64,000 bases of DNA from NCBI GenBank assembly GCA_001604045.1, contig LVAN01000007.1:1-64000 (forward strand), in the 5' to 3' direction. Positions 25,376-33,270 of this stretch are shown in pieces (the first letter of the stretch is position 1; every line of letters begins with the position of its first letter). The position numbers and the translations under genes are program-made. The stretch is from Clostridiales bacterium Firm_08 (lineage in GTDB: Bacteria > Bacillota > Clostridia > Oscillospirales > QAKW01). The notes beneath the pieces were generated by a model. The model was not told where the DNA came from. It saw nothing but the letters and a program-made list of their open reading frames with translations, and ran no database searches.

Positions 25376-25963
25376 ATGTCCAGACGCAAGGAACGAAATA
25401 CCAAAGGAAAGATCATATCCGCCGCGTGGCGGCTGTTTTATGAGCAGGGTTACGAGGAGACGACGGTGGAGGACATCATCGAGGAGAGCGGGACGTCCCG
25501 CGGGTCCTTTTACCACTATTTCACCGGCAAGGACGCGCTGCTCAGCACCCTTTCCTATCTGTTCGACGAAAAATATGAGCAGCTTATGGAAGACCTGCCG
25601 CCGGATATGGATCGTTTCGAGATGCTGATGTATATCAACGGCGAACTGTTCGGGATGATCGAGCGGACGGTGCCGCTGGAACTTTTGGCGCGGATGTACG
25701 CGACCCAACTCATCACCAAGGGGGAAAAACACCTTCTCGACCGCAAGCGCACCTATTACCGTCTGCTGCGGCAGATCTGCGCCGAGGGGCAGGAGAGAGG
25801 GGAACTGACGACAGAGGTCAGCGTCAACGAACTTGTCAAGGTCTACGCGCTGTGCGAGCGGGCGCTGATGTACGACTGGTGCATCTGCAACGGCGAGTAT
25901 TCGCTGAAAGCCTATTCTGCCTCGATGATGCCGGTTTTGATGAGTAAATACAAAAACAAGTAA
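25376..25963 (+). CDS. TetR/AcrR-family transcriptional regulator
   Basis: A 195-aa repressor-type protein with the N-terminal helix-turn-helix at about 10-56 ('AWRLFYEQGYEETTVEDI' then 'GTSRGSFYHYFTGKDAL'). The C-terminal ligand domain has no recognisable subfamily. It is the last gene of the run that begins with tagA, and the PutP-type symporter follows behind its own promoter. Either the operon it closes or putP could be the target; the nearby inverted repeat at 26038 looks more like a terminator than an operator. Confidence 0.9.
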   Translation: MSRRKERNTKGKIISAAWRLFYEQGYEETTVEDIIEESGTSRGSFYHYFTGKDALLSTLSYLFDEKYEQLMEDLPPDMDRFEMLMYINGELFGMIERTVPLELLARMYATQLITKGEKHLLDRKRTYYRLLRQICAEGQERGELTTEVSVNELVKVYALCERALMYDWCICNGEYSLKAYSASMMPVLMSKYKNK

Positions 25964-26037
25964 AAATATTTTTTTAGTGTTTATAATATTCTATTTTTTG
26001 TACAGTTAAAATCTGTTGATACAAAGCCAAATATAGT

Positions 26038-26068
26038 AACCGCGTTCGGAATTTGTCTGAACGCGGTT
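26038..26068 (+). terminator. hairpin after the TetR gene
   Basis: AACCGCGTTCGGA pairs with TCTGAACGCGGTT across a 5-nt loop, with one G-U pair. A moderately T-rich tail follows. Confidence 0.65.
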
Positions 26069-26093
26069 CTGTGTTTCGTTCCATTTTTTGTTA

Positions 26094-26102
26094 TGTTATA
26101 AT
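26094..26102 (+). promoter_or_regulatory. extended -10 promoter for putP
   Basis: TGTTATAAT, a TGn-TATAAT extended -10 element, 33 bp before the start codon. No good -35 box is present. Confidence 0.6.
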
Positions 26103-26134
26103 ACGTTTGTTTCATTTAAGAAGGAGGAAATAAA

Positions 26135-27670
26135 ATGAGTACGACAAACATTGTGATCATCTGCGCCATCGTCCTGTATATGGTTGTGATGATCATCGTG
26201 GGACTTGTCAGTTCCAAAAAGACCAAGAGTTCGGATGATTTCTATCTCGGCGGCCGCAAACTCGGGCCGCTCGTCACCGCGATGAGCGCCGAGGCGTCGG
26301 ATATGTCGGGATGGCTACTGATGGGACTGCCCGCCGTCGCGCTGATGTGCGGACTCGCGGAGGCGAGCTGGACGGCGATCGGGCTCGCGATCGGCACCTA
26401 TCTCAACTGGCTGTTCGTCGCCAAGCGCATTCGGAAATACAGCCACCATGTCGGCGCGTTCACACTGCCGGATTTCTTTGCCAGACGTTTCGGGGATAAA
26501 AGCAGTATGCTGACCTGCATCGCGGCGCTCGTCATCATCATCTTTTTCATCCCCTATACCGCGTCCGGTTTCGCGGCGTGCGGCAAACTGTTCAACTCTC
26601 TGTTCGGGATGGACTATATGACGGCGATGATCCTGTCCGCCGTTGTCATCACGCTGTACTGCACGCTGGGCGGCTTTCTCGCCGCCTCCACGACGGACTT
26701 TATCCAGAGCATCATTATGACCGTCGCGCTGGTCGTCGTTGTCGGCGTCGGCGAGGGTATGATCCACGGATTTGGCAACGTGTTTGAAAACGTAAAGGGA
26801 CTTAGCGGCTATCTTGACGTGTTCAAGGGATTTGACGTCGCGAGCGGGGAAACGCTCAGTTACGGCGCGATCCCCGTCGTCTCCACGATGGCGTGGGGTC
26901 TCGGTTACTTCGGTATGCCGCATATCCTGCTTCGCTTTATGGCGATCGAAAACAAGGAAAAACTCAAACTCTCCCGCAGAGTGGCGTCCGTCTGGGTGGT
27001 CATCTCGATGGGCGTGGCGATCCTGATCGGCGTCGTCGGCTACTCGCTGATGAAAGCGGGCATCGTCCCGACTTATGAAAGCGCGTCCGGCGCGGAGACC
27101 ATCATCGTCGACCTTGCCAAGGTGATCAGCAAATTCGGATACGTGCCGGCGCTGGCGGCGGGACTTATCCTCGCGGGCATCCTCGCGTCCACCATGTCCA
27201 CGGCGGACTCTCAGCTTCTCGCGGCGGCGTCCGGTATTTCCCAAAACCTCGTGCAGGAGACTTTCAAGGTCAAACTCTCCCAAAAGGCTTCTGTCTGGCT
27301 GGCGCGGATCAGCGTCGTCTGTATCGCCATCGTCGCGGTGTTCTTTGCCAGAGATCCGAACAGTTCGGTGTTCCGCATCGTATCCTTCGCGTGGGCGGGA
27401 TTTGGCGCCGCGTTCGGCCCGGTCATCCTGTTCTCGCTGTTCTGGAAACGCGCCAACCGCTGGGGCGCCCTGGCGGGTATGCTGTCCGGCGGCGCGACGA
27501 TCTTTCTGTGGAAATTCCTCATCCGTCCGCTCGGCGGCGTGTGGAACATCTATGAACTGCTGCCGGCGTTCGTCGTCGCCTGTATCTTTATCGTAGTCGT
27601 CAGCCTTGTCACAAAGGCGCCCGACAAGGAGATCACCGACGCCTTCGACGCGGTCCTCGCGGAGAAATAA
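26135..27670 (+). CDS. putP: sodium/proline symporter (PutP-type)
   Basis: A 511-aa member of the sodium:solute symporter family with about 13 membrane helices. The early 'SAEASDMSGWLLMGLP' near residue 50 and the helix-8 region 'LAGILASTMSTADSQLLA' near 350 are the Na+ and proline site signatures of PutP. AAGAAGGAGG precedes the ATG. It imports proline for nutrition or osmotic protection. It is monocistronic, between an extended -10 promoter and the terminator at 27738. Confidence 0.92.
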   Translation: MSTTNIVIICAIVLYMVVMIIVGLVSSKKTKSSDDFYLGGRKLGPLVTAMSAEASDMSGWLLMGLPAVALMCGLAEASWTAIGLAIGTYLNWLFVAKRIRKYSHHVGAFTLPDFFARRFGDKSSMLTCIAALVIIIFFIPYTASGFAACGKLFNSLFGMDYMTAMILSAVVITLYCTLGGFLAASTTDFIQSIIMTVALVVVVGVGEGMIHGFGNVFENVKGLSGYLDVFKGFDVASGETLSYGAIPVVSTMAWGLGYFGMPHILLRFMAIENKEKLKLSRRVASVWVVISMGVAILIGVVGYSLMKAGIVPTYESASGAETIIVDLAKVISKFGYVPALAAGLILAGILASTMSTADSQLLAAASGISQNLVQETFKVKLSQKASVWLARISVVCIAIVAVFFARDPNSSVFRIVSFAWAGFGAAFGPVILFSLFWKRANRWGALAGMLSGGATIFLWKFLIRPLGGVWNIYELLPAFVVACIFIVVVSLVTKAPDKEITDAFDAVLAEK

Positions 27671-27677
27671 CGCGCGT

Positions 27678-27729
27678 TGAGCATCGCTCATTGAACGACT
27701 TATATGAGCGTTGTTTATTGAATGACTTA
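27678..27729 (+). repeat. short palindrome/constant-spacer array (two units)
   Basis: Palindrome TGAGC-ATC-GCTCA, spacer TTGAACGACTTA, second hairpin TGAGC-GTT-GTTTA (closed only with G-U pairs), spacer TTGAATGACTTA. It is followed by AAATTAA and a GGTCTTTGACC-core terminator, the same order as at 43258-43381. Confidence 0.6.
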
Positions 27730-27737
27730 AATTAAAA

Positions 27738-27768
27738 GATTTCCCCCGGTCTTTGACCGGGGGAAATC
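27738..27768 (+). terminator. putP terminator with the repeated CCCCCGGTCTTTGACC core
   Basis: A 14-bp perfect stem with TTT loop and a following CCTCTTTTT. The core is identical to the hairpin at 43349 and nearly identical to that at 43753. Confidence 0.9.
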
Positions 27769-27780
27769 CTCTTTTTACCA

Positions 27781-27873
27781 GGCTCCCCTGTGTAAGGGGA
27801 GCTGTTTTTTGATTTGGAAAAAGGCTCCCTGCGGGAGCGGTTTTCCAAATCGGAAAACTGAGGGGTTGTGAAC
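27781..27873. repeat. dispersed 'GGCTCCCCTGTGTAAGG' type repeat with nested hairpins
   Basis: CTCCCC-tgtgtaa-GGGGAG is followed by a long hairpin GATTTGGAAAA...TTTTCCAAATC enclosing GGCTCCC-tgc-GGGAGC, and ends ACTGAGGGG. The opening and closing sequences resemble the repeat that ends the clpC-like gene at 37281. Confidence 0.55.
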
Positions 27874-27881
27874 GCGGCAAT

Positions 27882-27910
27882 AGGAGACAGGGGACGGTTC
27901 CCTGTCTCCT
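27882..27910. repeat. AGGAGACAGGG hairpin repeat
   Basis: An 11-bp perfect stem AGGAGACAGGG with loop GACGGTT, directly downstream (minus strand) of the 70-aa gene, where it may help to end transcription. The GGAGACAGGGGACGG sequence recurs at 43208-43250. Confidence 0.65.
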
Positions 27911-27911
27911 G

Positions 27912-28124
27912 TTACTGTTTTTGTGTTTCCGGATCGCTTTGGCTTGCCGTAAAGATCTCGTAACTATATCGACAGCCCGCGATATACGCCTTGCGCGCCA
28001 GATCGAACACCGCGCCGTTGATCTCCTCAAAAACAGGCTCCTTATCCAAAAACTTTCCGAACCCGCTCTCGAAAAACAACTCATAGAGACGGTCAAAATT
28101 CATTTTTCCAAGATCCTTCTCCAT
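27912..28124 (-). CDS. 70-aa hypothetical protein behind a structured leader
   Basis: A small soluble acidic protein of 70 aa, with a helical look ('FDRLYELFFESGFGKFL', 'NGAVFDLARKAYIAGC'), no signal and one Cys. I do not recognise it. The track gives a longer 96-aa form from GTG 28202, but that reads through a terminator hairpin. ATG 28124 has AAGGAG eight bases upstream and is preferred. It is a separate unit: the lysC operon ends at its own terminator (28350-28386) and a promoter at 28311 drives the leader. The elaborate leader suggests tight conditional expression. Confidence 0.6.
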   Translation of the reverse strand: MEKDLGKMNFDRLYELFFESGFGKFLDKEPVFEEINGAVFDLARKAYIAGCRYSYEIFTASQSDPETQKQ

Positions 28125-28305
28125 TTTTTTCTCCTTACAAAATAAAAAAGTGCGCTTCCATAGGAAACGCACCGAAAAACGCGTTTCCTCTATGCACCAC
28201 ACATATTTTACGGAATATCTTCACAGTCGGAGAAAAACCGGAGAGAACGCATTTTTACCAAAACGCTCTCCGACGGATATAAAGATATTCAAAATATGTG
28301 TGGTG
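28125..28305 (-). ncRNA. structured 5' leader RNA, candidate riboswitch or attenuator
   Basis: On the minus strand the predicted transcript starts almost exactly at a 24-bp stem (28282-28305 with 28195-28221, one 3-nt bulge). Inside, TCTCCGAC (28267-28274) can pair with GTCGGAGA (28226-28233), or its overlapping part with CGGAGAG (28239-28245). Next comes an antiterminator-type hairpin (28181-28194 with 28159-28170) that shares bases 28163-28170 with a T-tailed terminator (28141-28172). This is aptamer plus expression-platform architecture. It matches no riboswitch class I can recall. A 14-codon leader peptide ('MRSLRFFSDCEDIP') is possible inside but has no clear ribosome site. Confidence 0.6.
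28141..28172 (-). terminator. leader terminator before the 70-aa gene
   Basis: On the minus strand GTGCGTTTCC-TAT-GGAAGCGCAC (one G-U pair) is followed by TTTTTT. It lies only 17 bp before the start codon's Shine-Dalgarno region, so it must be bypassed for expression. Confidence 0.75.
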
Positions 28306-28310
28306 GTTTC

Positions 28311-28339
28311 AGTATATCACGGCAAAACAACTTTCGCAA
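28311..28339 (-). promoter_or_regulatory. promoter for the structured leader
   Basis: On the minus strand TTGCGA, a 17-nt spacer and TATACT. The predicted start is near 28304, the first base of the long closing stem. Confidence 0.7.
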
Positions 28340-28349
28340 GGTTTTTTCA

Positions 28350-28386
28350 AAATAAAAATCGGGAAACATTCTGTTTCCCGATTTTA
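28350..28386 (-). terminator. terminator of the dapH-lysC operon
   Basis: On the minus strand AAAATCGGGAAACA-GAA-TGTTTCCCGATTTT followed by TATTTT. A 14-bp perfect stem. Confidence 0.9.
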
Positions 28387-28402
28387 TGATCATGTTTTTA
28401 TT

Positions 28403-29728
28403 TTACAGATCCTTCTCGAACTCCGCGTAAAGGGCGCGGATGGCGGTCTCGTAATCCTCATCCTTGATGCCGATGATGATGTTGATCTCGCTGGAGCCCT
28501 GGTCGATCATACGGATGTTGAGGTCCGCTTTCGCGATCGCGTTGAACACGCGGGCGGCAAGACCTTTGGTGCCGACCATGCCGTGTCCCACCACGGCGAT
28601 CATCGCGATGTGATCCTCGATCTTGATATTGTCGGGATGGGTGACCTCCTGGATGCGTTTGAGGATGTCGGTGCGCGCGTCCTTCCAGTCCTCGGTGGCG
28701 ACGACGACGGAAAGCGTGTCGATGCCGCTGGGCAGATGCTCAAAGGATACGTTGAAATCCGCAAAGATCTGCAGGACCCTGGCGCCGAACCCGATCTCGG
28801 AGTTCATCATGGACTTTTCGATGAGGATGTTGGTAAAGCCCTTGGTGCCGGCGATGCCGGTGATGATCTTTTCCGGCTGTGTGTTTTTTACATGGCGTAC
28901 GATCATCGTACCCTTGTCGTCGGGGCAGTTGGTGTTGCGGATGTTGATGGGGATGCCCGCCGAATAGACGGGGAACACGGCGTCCTGATGCAGGACGTTG
29001 GCGCCCATATAGGAAAGTTCCCGCAGTTCTTTATAAGAGATGACCTCGATGGGTCTCGGATCCTTGACGATGCGGGGATCCGCTACCAGCATGCCCGAAA
29101 CGTCCGTCCAGTTTTCATAGACGTTCGCCTTCGCCGCCTTGGCGACGATGGAACCGGTCACATCACTGCCGCCGCGGGAAAAGGTGTGGATCTCGCCGTT
29201 CGGCAGAGCGCCGTAAAAGCCGGGGATGACCGCTTTTTTGTGGCGGAGCAGCAGGGGGACGAGCAGTTTTTCCGTCGCTTCGCTGTCATAGACGCCGGTC
29301 TCGTCGAAGCGGATGAAGTCGGCGGCGTCCAGAAAGTCGAAACCGATGTAAGCGGCAATGATCTTGGCGTTGAGATACTCGCCGCGGCTTGCCATATAGT
29401 CCGCCTTCGGCTCATGTTCCAGATGCTTTTGCAGTGTGTCGAATTCCGCGGCAAGGTCAACGCTCGTGACGCCGAGATCCCGCGCGATCTCCTCATATCT
29501 CTCCCGGATGCCGGAAAGCGCCGACGTCCAGTCCCGCCCTTCGACCGCCCGGTCGTAGCAGGTATACAGCAGATCGGTGATCTTTACGTCGTCCGGCGTG
29601 CGTTTGCCGGGGGCGGAGGCCACCATATAACGGCGGGAGGGATTTTGCTTTACGATATCCGTCGCCTTGCGGATCTGATCGGCGTTGGCGAGCGAACTGC
29701 CGCCGAATTTTACAACGATGGTTTGCAT
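28403..29728 (-). CDS. lysC: aspartate kinase
   Basis: Catalyses ATP-dependent phosphorylation of aspartate, the first step towards DAP, lysine, threonine and methionine. The 441-aa single-chain form starts 'MQTIVVKFGGSSLAN', and the substrate loop 'HTFSRGGSDVTGS' lies near residue 190. Two C-terminal ACT domains (about 300-441), including 'SEIGFGARVLQIFADFNVSFEHLPSG' features, provide allosteric control by end products. It resembles the YclM/LysC class III forms. It closes the operon dapH-lysA-patA-dapL-lysC, 9 bp after dapL, which points to a lysine/DAP-dedicated isozyme. Confidence 0.94.
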   Translation of the reverse strand: MQTIVVKFGGSSLANADQIRKATDIVKQNPSRRYMVASAPGKRTPDDVKITDLLYTCYDRAVEGRDWTSALSGIRERYEEIARDLGVTSVDLAAEFDTLQKHLEHEPKADYMASRGEYLNAKIIAAYIGFDFLDAADFIRFDETGVYDSEATEKLLVPLLLRHKKAVIPGFYGALPNGEIHTFSRGGSDVTGSIVAKAAKANVYENWTDVSGMLVADPRIVKDPRPIEVISYKELRELSYMGANVLHQDAVFPVYSAGIPINIRNTNCPDDKGTMIVRHVKNTQPEKIITGIAGTKGFTNILIEKSMMNSEIGFGARVLQIFADFNVSFEHLPSGIDTLSVVVATEDWKDARTDILKRIQEVTHPDNIKIEDHIAMIAVVGHGMVGTKGLAARVFNAIAKADLNIRMIDQGSSEINIIIGIKDEDYETAIRALYAEFEKDL

Positions 29729-29737
29729 ATATTTCTC

Positions 29738-30874
29738 CTACTTTTCTAAATATTTCAGCACCACGCCCGCGTGCATGGCAGCCGCGGTGGACAGCATGGC
29801 CTCATCCGGGCAAAAGTCCGCCGCGTGCAGCGCGCCGCCGCCGACGCCGATGTGGTAGAAACATCCTTCTGTTTGTTCAAGGTAATACCCGAAGTCCTCC
29901 GAGATCATCAAAGGCCGCTCAATGACCGTCACGCGGTCATTTCCGAGCAGATCCTCCGCAACCGTTTGCACCAGGGCGACGGAAGCGTCGTGATTGGTGA
30001 TGCCGATATTGCTGTCCCGGATCGTGATATCGACCTTCGTATGGTGTTCATCGGAGATCCGTTGGATGGTATCCCGCACGAGTTTTACGGACTCCAACCG
30101 TTTTTCCTTGCCGAGGGTGCGAAGCGCCCCTTTGACTTCCGCGCGCCCCGCGATGACGTTTTCCGCCGTGCCGGCGTGCAGGGTGCAGACAGACAGCACG
30201 CGATCCTCCTTCGGCAGGGCGTTCAGCGCCGTGACGATGTCAACGGCGGCCTTCAGCGCGTCCACCGCCTCCTGCGGGCGCGCGGCGTGCGCGCTTTTGC
30301 CGGTGACGGTAAAGGCAAAGGGATTGGACGCGGCGTAAAATTTGCCGTATTTCACGCCGACCGTTCCGGTCGGCAGATCCGGCGCGACGTGGAAGCCGAA
30401 GGTGGCGTCAACGCCTTGCAGCGCGCCCGCCGCGATGAGGGGCTTCGCGCCGCCGCTGCCCTCCTCGTGAGGTTGGAACAGAAATTTGACGGTGCCGGAA
30501 AAGTCGCCGCGGTGCTCCAAAAGCACTTTGACGGCGCCGAGCAGGGACGTGGTGTGGATATCATGCCCGCAGGCGTGCATCACACCCTCGTTTTGCGAGG
30601 CAAAGGGAAGCCCGGTCTTTTCCGTAACGGGCAGGGCGTCGATATCGGCACGCAGCGCCACGGTCTTTCCCGGGCCGTTCGCGAGCGTCGCGACAACGCC
30701 TGTCTCCGTCATCCGCACGCTTGGCACGGACATCTCCCGCAGTTTGCCCTCGATCCACTCGGCGGTGTGATATTCTTTGCCGCTGAGTTCCGGATGGGCG
30801 TGCAAAGTGTGCCGCCATTCGGTGAGCAGCGGTTGATACCGTTTTGCCGTATCAAGTACAGACATTTTTCTCAT
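29738..30874 (-). CDS. dapL: M20 amidohydrolase, likely N-acetyldiaminopimelate deacetylase
   Basis: A 378-aa metallo-amidohydrolase of family M20D. Metal and active-site motifs are seen: 'ALRADIDALPV' near 73, 'HACGHDIHTTSLL' near 99, 'FQPHEEGSGGAKP' near 133 and 'GFHVAPDLPTG' near 160. In isolation the family could be a hippurate or IAA-amino-acid hydrolase. The position between the acetyl-DAP aminotransferase gene and lysC makes N-acetyl-LL-DAP deacetylase (YkuR type) by far the best assignment. The start overlaps the upstream stop by ATGA. The dapL name is also used elsewhere for an unrelated aminotransferase. Confidence 0.87.
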   Translation of the reverse strand: MRKMSVLDTAKRYQPLLTEWRHTLHAHPELSGKEYHTAEWIEGKLREMSVPSVRMTETGVVATLANGPGKTVALRADIDALPVTEKTGLPFASQNEGVMHACGHDIHTTSLLGAVKVLLEHRGDFSGTVKFLFQPHEEGSGGAKPLIAAGALQGVDATFGFHVAPDLPTGTVGVKYGKFYAASNPFAFTVTGKSAHAARPQEAVDALKAAVDIVTALNALPKEDRVLSVCTLHAGTAENVIAGRAEVKGALRTLGKEKRLESVKLVRDTIQRISDEHHTKVDITIRDSNIGITNHDASVALVQTVAEDLLGNDRVTVIERPLMISEDFGYYLEQTEGCFYHIGVGGGALHAADFCPDEAMLSTAAAMHAGVVLKYLEK

Positions 30875-32007
30875 CCTTTTTTCAGATATTTGCTCAGCCG
30901 GTCAAGACCGGTCAGCAGAGTTTGATCGTCACAGGCGTAGGAAAGCCTGGCGTACCCTTCGGCGCCGAAACAGACGCCCGGCGTCAGCGCGACGCCCGCG
31001 CGGGCGATCAGATCCCGGCAGAACGCCGCCGAGTCCACACCCTCCCCGAGGCAGGGGAACAGATAGAACGCGCCGTCCGGCGTGACAACGTCCAGCCCCA
31101 TCCCGCGCAGCGCGGCAAGCGCCGTGTCCCGCCTGCGCCGGTAGGCGGCGACAAAGGAGCCAACGTCCTGCGCCAGCGCCGCGATACAGGCGTCCTGAAA
31201 GGGCGCGGGGGTGGATACCGTGATGAACTGGTGGATGAGTTCCAACCGTTCTTTTATGCTTTCATGACAGGCGAGATAGCCCATCCGCCAGCCGGTCATC
31301 GCGTAGGGTTTGGAGAAACTCTGCACGAGCAGTATGTTTTCCCTGTATTCCTCAAGATCGGAAACCGCCGGGCAGTCGTCCCGGTAGACGATGGACCGGT
31401 ACACGTCGTCGCATATTATAAAGATATTCCGCTCCGCGGCGATCTGACACACGGCGTCGGCGCTCTCCCGGTCGTACACAACGCCCGTCGGGTTGTTGGG
31501 AGAGTTGATGACGATCGCCTTGGTGCGCTCCGTCACCGCCGCGGCAAGGCGATCGAGCCGAAGCTGAAAACCGTCCGCCGTCGTATCGACGATAACAGGC
31601 TTTGCGCCGCAGAGCAGCGCCTGCTGTTCGTAGAGCACGAACGCCGGGGCGGGGATGATGATCTCATCTCCCGGCGACAGTACGCCGCGCAGGGCGATGA
31701 ACAGCGCTTCGGTCGCGCCCGCCGTCACGATGATCTCGTCGGGGGCGTAGGTATGCCCGAAACGTTCTTTTTCAAATTCCGAGATCGCGCGGCGCAGGGA
31801 AAGCGCGCCGTTGTTGGCGATGTAATGCGTTTGTCCGCCGTCCAGCGCGTCCTTTGCCGCTTGGCGGACGGCGGCGGGGGTGTCCTCCGACGGCTCGCCC
31901 AGCGTCAGCCGCACACAGTCGGGCGCGGCTGACGCCAGCGCGGAAAACTCGCGGATCATACTGCGCCGCAGGGAAAACAGCGCGGGATCCAGCCGGTCTC
32001 TCATCAT
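30871..32007 (-). CDS. patA: PLP aminotransferase, likely N-acetyl-LL-DAP aminotransferase
   Basis: A 378-aa class I/II aminotransferase. The PLP Lys lies in 'VQSFSKPYAMTGWRMGY' near 235; 'NSPNNPTGVVYDRE' near 170 and the Arg in 'ARLSYACDD' near the end bind cofactor and carboxylate. In this operon the substrate is most likely N-acetyl-2-amino-6-oxopimelate, the step between DapH and the deacetylase. A general aromatic or branched-chain aminotransferase would look alike by motif. It is coupled by ATGA overlaps on both sides. Confidence 0.86.
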   Translation of the reverse strand: MMRDRLDPALFSLRRSMIREFSALASAAPDCVRLTLGEPSEDTPAAVRQAAKDALDGGQTHYIANNGALSLRRAISEFEKERFGHTYAPDEIIVTAGATEALFIALRGVLSPGDEIIIPAPAFVLYEQQALLCGAKPVIVDTTADGFQLRLDRLAAAVTERTKAIVINSPNNPTGVVYDRESADAVCQIAAERNIFIICDDVYRSIVYRDDCPAVSDLEEYRENILLVQSFSKPYAMTGWRMGYLACHESIKERLELIHQFITVSTPAPFQDACIAALAQDVGSFVAAYRRRRDTALAALRGMGLDVVTPDGAFYLFPCLGEGVDSAAFCRDLIARAGVALTPGVCFGAEGYARLSYACDDQTLLTGLDRLSKYLKKG

Positions 32008-33260
32008 TGCTTTGAGAACTCCTCATCCACGTCCAGCGTGACGAAGTAATCATCCAGCGTTTCGGCGCGGCGGATCATTTGGAAAGAGCCGTCCTTTTTC
32101 CACAGATATTCCGCGCACCGCAGTTTGCCGTTGTAGTTATAACCCATCGCGTGTCCGTGCGCGCCCGCGTCGTGGATGACGAGCAGGTCGCCCAGGTCGA
32201 TGCGGGGGAGCAGACGGTCGACGGCGAATTTGTCGTTGTTCTCGCACAGCGAGCCGACGACGTCCACCTTGGTGTCCTTCGGCGCGTTCTCCTTGCCCAG
32301 CACCGTCAGATGGTGGTAGGCGCCGTACATGGCGGGGCGCATCAGATCACAACAGCTCGCGTCCACGCCGACGTATTCTTTATAGATGTGTTTATAGTGG
32401 ATGGCGGTGGTCAGCAGATAACCGTAGGGGCCGGTGATATACCGTCCCATCTCGGTGAACAGCGCGACCTTCATCCCGGCGGGCGTGATCACCTGATCGT
32501 AGACCTCCCTGACCATCGCGCCGATCTTCATAATGTCCACGGGTTTTTCCTGCGGCAGATAGGGGATGCCGATGCCGCCGGACAGGTCGACGAATTCGAT
32601 GGTAACGCCGATCTCCTCCCGGATCTCCAAAATGAGGCGGAACAACTCTCTGGCGAGGTTGGGGTAGTAATTGTCGTCCAGCGAACAGCTCGCCAGCATC
32701 GCGTGCAGACCGAAGCGTTTGACGCCTTTTTCTTTTAAAACGCGGTACGCCTCTTTGAGCTGGGGCAGGGTCATACCGAACTTGGTATCGTACAGATGCC
32801 CCATAATGTCGTTGGTGATCTGGAAAGAACCGGGATTGTAGCGGCAGCAGACGGTGTCCGGCAGACCGACGGTGTTTTCGACAAATTCGATGTGGGTGAT
32901 ATCGTCGAGGTTGAGGATGGCGCCCATCGCTTTGGCGGTGCGGTATTCCGTCTCGGTCGTCTCATTGGAACTGAACATGATGTCCTCGCCCTGAATGCCG
33001 ACCTTCTCGCACAGCACCAGTTCCGGCACCGACGCGCAGTCCGCGCCGCAGCCGAGACTTTTGAGAAGTCGCAGGATGGCGGGATTGGGCAGCGCCTTGA
33101 CGGCAAAATATTCTTTAAATCCTTCGTTCCAGGCGAACGCCTTATAAAGATCCGTCACGCACTTTTCAATGCCTCTTTCGTCATAGACGTAAAAAGGCGT
33201 GGGATGCTCCGCCGTCCAGCGGAGGGCGTCTTGTTTGGTAAAGGGAAGCGTTTTTTCCAT
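32004..33260 (-). CDS. lysA: diaminopimelate decarboxylase
   Basis: A 418-aa fold-III PLP enzyme converting meso-DAP to lysine. The PLP Lys is in 'YFAVKALPNP' near residue 53. The Gly-rich phosphate site 'DLSGGIGIPY' lies near 226, the 'CENNDKF' motif with the partner-subunit Cys near 345, and 'HDAGAHGHAMGYNYNG' near 373. The sequence belongs to the diverged alanine-racemase-like LysA group seen in Clostridia and Bacteroidetes. It lies 10 bp after dapH. No epimerase dapF is in the window, so meso-DAP must come from an unlinked gene. Confidence 0.92.
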   Translation of the reverse strand: MEKTLPFTKQDALRWTAEHPTPFYVYDERGIEKCVTDLYKAFAWNEGFKEYFAVKALPNPAILRLLKSLGCGADCASVPELVLCEKVGIQGEDIMFSSNETTETEYRTAKAMGAILNLDDITHIEFVENTVGLPDTVCCRYNPGSFQITNDIMGHLYDTKFGMTLPQLKEAYRVLKEKGVKRFGLHAMLASCSLDDNYYPNLARELFRLILEIREEIGVTIEFVDLSGGIGIPYLPQEKPVDIMKIGAMVREVYDQVITPAGMKVALFTEMGRYITGPYGYLLTTAIHYKHIYKEYVGVDASCCDLMRPAMYGAYHHLTVLGKENAPKDTKVDVVGSLCENNDKFAVDRLLPRIDLGDLLVIHDAGAHGHAMGYNYNGKLRCAEYLWKKDGSFQMIRRAETLDDYFVTLDVDEEFSKQ

Positions 33261-33270
33261 TTCGGTCTCC

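Noticed and set aside
28125-28202. Extended 96-aa form of the small gene (GTG 28202)
   Set aside because: It would be translated through a terminator hairpin; the ATG at 28124 has a proper Shine-Dalgarno sequence.
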